From NCBI GenBank assembly GCA_900290335.1, contig OKRD01000099.1, positions 1 to 36,795 of the forward strand: a DNA stretch of 36,795 nt, read 5' to 3'. Under the pieces are notes generated by a model, which saw only the letters and a program-made list of their open reading frames with translations, ran no database searches and had not been told where the DNA came from. This stretch comes from Burkholderiales bacterium. GTDB taxonomy: Bacteria; Pseudomonadota; Gammaproteobacteria; Burkholderiales; Burkholderiaceae_F. The position numbers and the translations under genes were made by a program. How positions within the stretch are numbered: position 1 is the stretch's first letter; each line of letters opens with the position of its first letter. Positions 32,253-36,795 of this stretch are shown in pieces.

Positions 32253-33062
32253 TCAGGCCTTTGCCGCGAGCCGCGCTGCGAGCGTCTCGCCGAACCGACC
32301 GAATTGCTCCCAGAACGTCGAGTCGCCAAAGGACGGGTGCTGCAACACAAGCCGCAGTCCTTGCGTATCCAAGCGCATTTCGAAGTCGATACCGCTCGAG
32401 GAGGTTTGGCCCACCCCTTTGGGCCAGTGCAGCAGCATGGACCGCAGGCCGTCGTCGAGCCAGCCGCACCGCACTTGCGGGCCGGCTAAAACGACGAACG
32501 CCTTCTGGAACTCCGGACTATTGCTCTTTAGTTCGACTGCGCGCTGGAAGAACGCCTGCCGCGTATTGTGATCACCGGCTCCGGAGACGACGCTCGCGAT
32601 CGCGCCAAATGCCCGTTCGATCACACCGACAATTTGCCCCGATTCGACGCGATACTGCCAGCGCGGCAGAATGAGCACCGCCAGCTCGGCAGCGCGAACG
32701 CTCTGGCTGACTCAGACCGCCATGGGAATCCGCGCCGCCTGGCTGCCAGCCGAATTGGCCTGGAACCGCAGGCCGGCGTCGAACCACATGCGCCAGGCGA
32801 GCATCTCTCGGCCGCCGTCGATGGTGAACTCGATGTCGCTTTGCGGGTCGCGAACAGACGGGCTCTGCGGCCCCGGGACGACGGAGCTGGTTTGCGGATT
32901 GATCTCGAAGCGCCAGCCCGCATGCCGCACCATCACGGCAAACTGCTCGTTTCGCTGGTCGCTGATCTGGCGGTTCTTGCGGATCAGCCAAACAGCAAGG
33001 GCGACGATCGCGACCAGCAGGAGCCAGAAGAGTGCCGGATTGACGGGGTGCGCGGGCTGCAA
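32253..33062 (-). pseudogene. membrane-anchored protein gene interrupted by an in-frame TGA
   Basis: Two minus-strand frames, 32712-33062 and 32253-32678, are in the same reading frame. A single TGA (complement of 32712-32714) separates them, with 11 further open codons (VSQSVRAAELA) before the next start-like GTG. Read through, this would be one protein of about 269 aa with an N-terminal membrane helix (FWLLLVAIVALAVWLI) and a globular part with WRMWFDAGLRFQ, then VLILPRWQYRVESG and a C-terminal FWEQFGRFGETLAARL. A Trp to stop change (TGG to TGA) is a simple explanation. The start is a TTG at 33062 with GAAGG upstream. The family was not recognised. No selenocysteine element was sought beyond reading; a nonsense mutation is the simplest view. 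Confidence 0.6.
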
Positions 33063-33297
33063 GGGGAGCAGGCCTTCGGATCAGGAACCATTCGATATGC
33101 GCGCCGCGTCACCATTTGCGTGAACTGCTGGCGGCTTCCGAGCACGCTACCTGCGGTTGATTGCCGGCGTAATGGGCGGACGCTTCCACGAGGCACCGGC
33201 ACCTTGTTCGCAGCCCCGCTGCCGGCCGCTCCACGGCATGCGCGACCCGACCCGCTTTGCCCCGTGCCGCTCGGGCAGTCGCTAGCCGGCAAGGGCA

Positions 33298-33744
33298 TCA
33301 GCGCAGGTCATCACCGTCGCGCAACGCGAAGGCCCCAGCCTTCACGAGCGCGGCGATCTCCTTGGCGTACTTGGCAAATTGCGACGGCACAAGCAGCCTT
33401 GCGCCGCCGGCGGCATTGGCGAACTGCGGGCCCATGCGATTGGTGTTCGCATTGACGATCACGAGCGGGATTCCCTCGCTCTTGAGGCGGGCACCCAGCA
33501 CTTCGAGCTCCTCGAGCACTTGCGAGCGGGTGACCTCGACCAGTTCCGCAGCTCCTGCCTCGCCGGCCGGCCTGTCCACCTGCCTTGCAACATAGGCCGG
33601 CGGCTGCACGCCGCGGCGCGAGAATTCCGTGCGTGCGACCTCGACGGCGACGTCGGTGAGGAATCCGGCGCACCAGCGCTCCATGAGCTCTTCCTCGCTC
33701 ATTTCGCGAAACGACTGGGAAAGTCCCGCCCGGGCATCTTCCAT
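33298..33744 (-). CDS. DUF2007-like protein
   Basis: A 148-aa protein. The N-terminal part (about 14-50, MSEEELMERWCAGFLTDVAVEVARTEFSRRGV) resembles a short helical module often found before DUF2007. The C-terminal part (about 75-140) has LGARLKSEGIPLVIVNANTNRMGPQFANAAGGARLLVP and FAKYAKEIAALV, the pattern of the small DUF2007 'putative signal transducing' fold. Function is unknown. The open frame continues upstream to 34134 but is a shadow of the FmdB gene; ATG at 33744 with GGAG upstream is the likely start. It lies 89 nt from the FmdB-like gene and is probably co-transcribed with it. Confidence 0.65.
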   Translation of the reverse strand: MEDARAGLSQSFREMSEEELMERWCAGFLTDVAVEVARTEFSRRGVQPPAYVARQVDRPAGEAGAAELVEVTRSQVLEELEVLGARLKSEGIPLVIVNANTNRMGPQFANAAGGARLLVPSQFAKYAKEIAALVKAGAFALRDGDDLR

Positions 33745-33833
33745 CTTGGGTCGCCGCTCCTGGTAGAACAGTGCCGGCGGGCCCCGGCGGCCGTTACTGG
33801 TAGGCGCAAAGGTCCGCGCCGCCCGGCAAGACT

Positions 33834-34052
33834 TCAGTGCAGTGCGCAGGCCCCCGGCCCATCGGGGTGACCACAGGAGCCGCACGGCCCCGCGTGGGCG
33901 GCATGGCCGGTCGAACCCGCCGTGGCAAAGACGGAAAGCCTCTTTTCCAGCTCGGTCGAGTGGCAGCTCGGGCAGTCCGCAACGGTCCCCGGGCGCACGA
34001 GCGCTTCGAATTCGTGCCCGCACTTGCTGCACTCGTATTCGTGGATTGGCAT
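33834..34052 (-). CDS. FmdB-family zinc ribbon protein
   Basis: A 72-aa FmdB-type protein. The signature MPIHEYECSKCGHEFEALV is followed by a second knuckle, so the four zinc ligands are C8, C11, C27 and C30. The tail is rich in Gly, His and Cys (GPCGSCGHPDGPGACALH), a feature often seen in this family. The ATG at 34052 has the RBS TAGGAG. Its role is unknown; proteins of this family are small putative regulators. It lies between the SPFH gene and the DUF2007-like gene on the same strand. Confidence 0.9.
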   Translation of the reverse strand: MPIHEYECSKCGHEFEALVRPGTVADCPSCHSTELEKRLSVFATAGSTGHAAHAGPCGSCGHPDGPGACALH

Positions 34053-34227
34053 GTATGGCTCCTAGTCTGCCGTGCGTCGGGGACCCGCCCGCAACGCCCC
34101 GCGCTGCGCATCCGGCCAGTGAACCGGCGATCACCCCTGGTCGCGCACGGCCTGCCCGCTATCCTACAGCAGGTTGCCGCGGGCAGCAGGCATTCGACGC
34201 AGGCCGCACGCGCCGCGAGGCGGGAAT

Positions 34228-35157
34228 CTACGCCGGCGGCGTCTTGCGCACGATGCTGGTCGCCATCGCCACGACCGACGCCAGATCGCTGAGGTTGCCC
34301 GGCACGATCAGCGTGGTGCTCTCCTTGGCAATCTTGCCGAACTGGCGCACGTATTCTTCGCCGATCCGTAGCTGCATCGCCTCGATGCCGCCACGGTCGC
34401 TGAGCGCGTTGCCGACCTGGCGCAGGCCCTCGGCGGTGGCGGTGGCGACCGCCAGGATGGCGGCCGCCTGGCCCTCGGCCTCGTTGATCTGCTGCTGCTT
34501 GTTCGCCTCGGAGGCCTTGATGACGCGCTGCTTGTCGCCCTCGGCCTGGTTGATCTTGGCGTCGCGCTCGCCCTCGGACGTGAGCACCACGGCGCGCTTC
34601 TCGCGCTCGGCCCGCATCTGCTTTTCCATGGCCGAGAGCACGTCCTTGGGTGGCGTGATGTTCTTGATTTCGTAGCGCATCACCTTGACGCCCCACGCGA
34701 CCGAGGCCTTGTCGAGCTCGGCCACCACGTTGGCGTTGATCGTGCCGCGGGCCTCGAAGGTGCGGTCGAGCTCGATCTTGCCGATTTCGCTGCGCAGCGT
34801 CGTCTGCGCCAGCTGCGAGATGGCGAAGTTGTAGTTCGTGATGCCGTAGGAGGCCAGATGCGGATCGAGCACCTGCATGTACAGGACGGCGTCGACCGCA
34901 ACCTGGACATTGTCGCGCGTGATACAGACCTGCTCGGCAACATCGAGCGCCTGTTCCTTGAGGCTGTGGCGGTACGCCACGCGCTCGACGAACGGGATCA
35001 GGATATGGAATCCAGCCTGCAGCGTGCGGCTGTACTTGCCGACGTTCTCGACGACGTAGGCGCTTTGCTGCGGGACCACGGCCGAGGATCTGGCGACCAG
35101 GATCACCACGACAACGGCGAGCGCGATGAAGACGAAGGAGGACATCAGGGACTCCAT
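34228..35157 (-). CDS. qmcA: SPFH/stomatin-type membrane protein (QmcA-like)
   Basis: A 309-aa SPFH (prohibitin/stomatin) protein. The N-terminal helix (about 6-22) is followed by VVPQQSAYVVENVGKYSRTLQAGFHILIPFVERVAYRHSLKEQ. The SPFH core continues with ITRDNVQVAVDAVLYMQVLDP, LAQTTLRSEIGKIELDRTFEAR and VKVMRYEIKNITPP. A helical C-terminal half (about 180-270) with Glu/Lys/Ala repeats suits oligomer formation. Such proteins form large membrane cages that work with FtsH or NfeD partners. The ATG lies 1 nt after the nfeD stop, giving a classic NfeD-SPFH pair. Symbol given by similarity; other names (e.g. yqfA) are used for the group. Confidence 0.92.
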   Translation of the reverse strand: MESLMSSFVFIALAVVVVILVARSSAVVPQQSAYVVENVGKYSRTLQAGFHILIPFVERVAYRHSLKEQALDVAEQVCITRDNVQVAVDAVLYMQVLDPHLASYGITNYNFAISQLAQTTLRSEIGKIELDRTFEARGTINANVVAELDKASVAWGVKVMRYEIKNITPPKDVLSAMEKQMRAEREKRAVVLTSEGERDAKINQAEGDKQRVIKASEANKQQQINEAEGQAAAILAVATATAEGLRQVGNALSDRGGIEAMQLRIGEEYVRQFGKIAKESTTLIVPGNLSDLASVVAMATSIVRKTPPA

Positions 35158-35158
35158 A

Positions 35159-35602
35159 TCAGCCGGCCTGGGATTCGGGCCGGACCGCGAGCGTGAGGCC
35201 TTGCACGCTGACGATGCGCGCCCGTCCGCCCGGGGCGATCGGTGCGCTGCCGTCGTTGCGCACCGTCCAGTAGGTCCCGCCGTGCTCGGCCTGGCAGGTT
35301 TCGCCGGGCGCCAGCGCGACGGCCAGGGTCAGCACGCCGCCGGCGGGCCCGGTGCGCACGTTCGGCGGGTGACCGCGCAAGCGGTCGTAGATCCGGCTGC
35401 GGAACGTGACCATCGAGACGATCGCCAGCACGGCGAAGATCGACCACTGGACCCATTCGGAGACGGGGGAAAAGATGCCGGTGATCAGGCCGACCACGAG
35501 CGCCGCGCTGCCGATGAACACCAGGTAGAACTGCGCGTCGACGAAGGCGAGTTCTGCGCCCAGTAGCACGGCGCCGCCGATCACCCATCCCCACCAACTC
35601 AC
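35159..35602 (-). CDS. NfeD-like membrane protein
   Basis: A 147-aa NfeD protein. Two or three membrane helices lie near 5-23, 27-45 and 52-66, in WWGWVIGGAVLLGAELAFVDAQFYLVFIGSAALVVGLI and the following segment. A C-terminal OB-fold (about 85-145) has GETCQAEHGGTYWTVRNDGSAPIAPGGRARIVSVQGLTLAV. NfeD works with the SPFH protein encoded 1 nt downstream. The start is a GTG at 35602 with the RBS GGGAGGAG. An upstream frame (to 35686) would begin with a non-membrane stretch and is unlikely. Short NfeD form, without the ClpP-like protease domain. Confidence 0.92.
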   Translation of the reverse strand: MSWWGWVIGGAVLLGAELAFVDAQFYLVFIGSAALVVGLITGIFSPVSEWVQWSIFAVLAIVSMVTFRSRIYDRLRGHPPNVRTGPAGGVLTLAVALAPGETCQAEHGGTYWTVRNDGSAPIAPGGRARIVSVQGLTLAVRPESQAG

Positions 35603-36043
35603 CTGGGCTCCTCCCGTCGAGTCACGCGCCTGCGCGGCGCCACCTGCATGCCAGCGAGGCGAGTATAGACGTGCGGATCCGGACAACAGACTTCGCGATC
35701 GCGGTCCCGCGAAGTAGCGCTAGCAGTTCCTCGGCCAGATACCTGCGTTGGGCGGGCCCACGGCCGCAAACGCAAAAGGTTTTCTCTCCAAGGTGGCCCC
35801 GTGTTGGCGCACTTTCCGGATTTCCGGCGCAGACCTTGAACCGTCCTCGCGCATTGGCATCCGGCCGGTGCTGGCCGACCGCAGCGAGTTTTCTTCTAGA
35901 TCGGCCGAAGCGCTCAGGACGCTCCCTCCTTCGCGCGGCGTTGCTTCATGGTTTTCCCAACGCGGCCACCGAGCTGTACATGAATTCGTAGCATCGTCAC
36001 GGTAGTTTGCGATCAACGGCGACCGGCCATAGGGAGATTTCGC
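35603..36043. promoter_or_regulatory. 441-nt gap: nfeD promoter and 8-bp inverted repeat
   Basis: No gene was found here. On the minus strand, TATACT (complement of 35662-35667) is a good -10 element for nfeD, with TCTGTT 17 nt upstream as a poor -35. Just upstream, 35690-35715 is an 8-bp perfect inverted repeat (ACTTCGCG with CGCGAAGT, 10-nt centre), placed where an operator would overlap the -35 or lie above it. The right half (to 36043) leads into a good RBS for the next gene. Confidence 0.45.
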
Positions 36044-36430
36044 ATGAATCGCTTTGTCTACCGCATCCACTACCAGATCGATCCACGGCGCATCGGCCAC
36101 ATCGCGATGAACAGCGACGAGGTCTATGCGGCTCTCAGCCGATTCTGCGCTGCCCTGCGCGGATACATGGCCGAGATCAACGCCAGCGCGGAGCTGCCCG
36201 AAGCATTGCAGCGCAATCAAAGCGCGGTTCGCGTGGTCGTGAACACACGCCTGGATTGGGCCAAGGCATCGGTGGCAATGGCTGGATTTGCCGACCGGCA
36301 TGGATTGCGTGCCACCCACGTCACGGTCGCACTGGCGTCGGTACCGGCGGCCGCCAGAGCGGCACGCATGTCCCTGGGCGCCCTGCTGCAGTCGCCGCAG
36401 GCCAAGAACCCCGAGAGCTGCGCGGCGTAG
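36044..36430 (+). CDS. hypothetical protein (128 aa)
   Basis: A 128-aa soluble protein with a strong RBS (AGGGAGA) before the ATG. It has mixed alpha/beta character, beginning NRFVYRIHYQIDPRRIGHIAMNSDEVYAALSRFC and continuing with VRVVVNTRLDWAKASVAMAGFADRHGL. The last third is Ala/Arg-rich. No family was recognised, and no catalytic motif is visible. It is followed closely by a reductase fragment in a different frame, but no functional link can be claimed. Confidence 0.55.
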   Translation: MNRFVYRIHYQIDPRRIGHIAMNSDEVYAALSRFCAALRGYMAEINASAELPEALQRNQSAVRVVVNTRLDWAKASVAMAGFADRHGLRATHVTVALASVPAAARAARMSLGALLQSPQAKNPESCAA

Positions 36431-36441
36431 CTGGCCTAGGG

Positions 36442-36795
36442 GCAGCGCAAGACGCGCTCTTGCGACGGCACGCCAAGATTGTCCGGGCGGCGGGCTATCG
36501 CGAGCACAGGATCGCCGGCATGCCCTCGTTCTTCCTGATGCACCTGGCCACGCTCTTGCCTCTCTGGGCGTCCCGTTCCGCGTTTGCCCGCGCGAACCAG
36601 GCGATCGTCATGACAAGCATGACGCAGGACGTTGTATTGCACGGTGCCAAGAATACCGAACTCGAGTCGCTCACCGGCTATATCACTAGGCTGGCGCAAA
36701 AGGTGGGCGTCGCTGCGCCCTACAACCAGACCATCTATCGGCTTGGGCGGGAGCGCTTCCATCCGGGCTATCAGCCGATGCGCTGTGAAGATGTT
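36442..36795 (+). pseudogene. 5'-lacking ketopantoate reductase (ApbA/PanE) C-terminal fragment, cut by window end
   Basis: One frame, from about 36442 to the window end, encodes a C-terminal ApbA/PanE domain. SMTQDVVLHGAKNTELESL, followed by TGYITRLAQKVGVAAPYNQTIY and then RLGRERF, matches the substrate-side helices of 2-dehydropantoate 2-reductases. The NADPH-binding N-terminal domain should lie about 170 codons upstream, but there the frame only shadows the gene at 36044-36430. ATG at 36520 is possible but would start inside the domain. It therefore looks like a 5'-truncated remnant; the 3' end lies outside the window. Similarity is by motif reading; the missing half is clear. Confidence 0.55.

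Noticed and set aside
1-36795. tRNA, rRNA, CRISPR arrays, insertion sequences
   Set aside because: None could be seen by reading: no CCA-ended cloverleaf, no regular spacer-repeat array, no transposase-like protein.

Overview
The window is GC-rich, densely packed proteobacterial DNA. Its gene content (a type VI secretion cluster of the TagF/PppA/FHA type, a Tad/Flp pilus locus with FHA-TadA, NfeD/SPFH pair, FmdB zinc ribbon) suggests a betaproteobacterium, probably Burkholderiales. The lineage is inferred from gene families and composition, not from a marker gene.

Region 1 (430-8287, minus strand) is a tightly overlapping T6SS operon that reads tagH(FHA) - pppA - tssJ - tssL(OmpA) - tssM - tagF. 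It holds the membrane complex and the phospho-signalling parts. No tssK, sheath, baseplate, Hcp, VgrG or ClpV gene is present in the window.

Region 2 (8485-12365, minus strand) is a regulatory and pilus-accessory operon: TPR lipoprotein (TadD-like) - TadE-like pseudopilin - NarL/LuxR response regulator - hybrid histidine kinase. It lies between the T6SS and Tad loci and is divergent from flp.

Region 3 (12584-22778, plus strand) is the Tad pilus locus: flp - tadG-like - tadE-like - secreted protein of unknown function - second Flp prepilin - cpaB/rcpC - cpaC/rcpA secretin - FHA-cpaF/tadA - tadB - tadC - DUF192. It is divided by terminator-like hairpins into three units. Each unit is preceded by the same promoter architecture: an ACYTTNGTCA box followed, exactly 31 nt after the start of GTCA, by GATTS. 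A fourth copy with identical spacing precedes a distant SGNH-hydrolase gene at 27571. The box resembles the site of DosR/DevR-type NarL regulators, and the response regulator encoded in region 2 has a DosR-like recognition helix, so it is the prime candidate to control this small regulon.

Region 4 (22775-26188, minus strand) is a three-gene signalling operon: FecR-domain periplasmic protein - membrane-anchored c-type heme sensor (Tll0287/DUF3365-like, CxxCH, HAMP, no output domain) - cytoplasmic Ser/Thr kinase with a duplicated C-terminal module. With two FHA proteins (TagH and FHA-TadA) and the phosphatase PppA in the same window, a redox- or ligand-sensing route to Thr phosphorylation of T6SS or pilus machinery is a reasonable hypothesis.

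Region 5 (26189-36795) is looser and mosaic. It holds a small membrane protein, the SGNH hydrolase, a relaxase/MobC pair without other transfer genes, a soluble PAS histidine kinase, a gene interrupted by an in-frame TGA, a DUF2007-like protein, an FmdB zinc ribbon, an SPFH/NfeD pair, an unrecognised small protein, and a ketopantoate-reductase C-terminal fragment that runs off the window.
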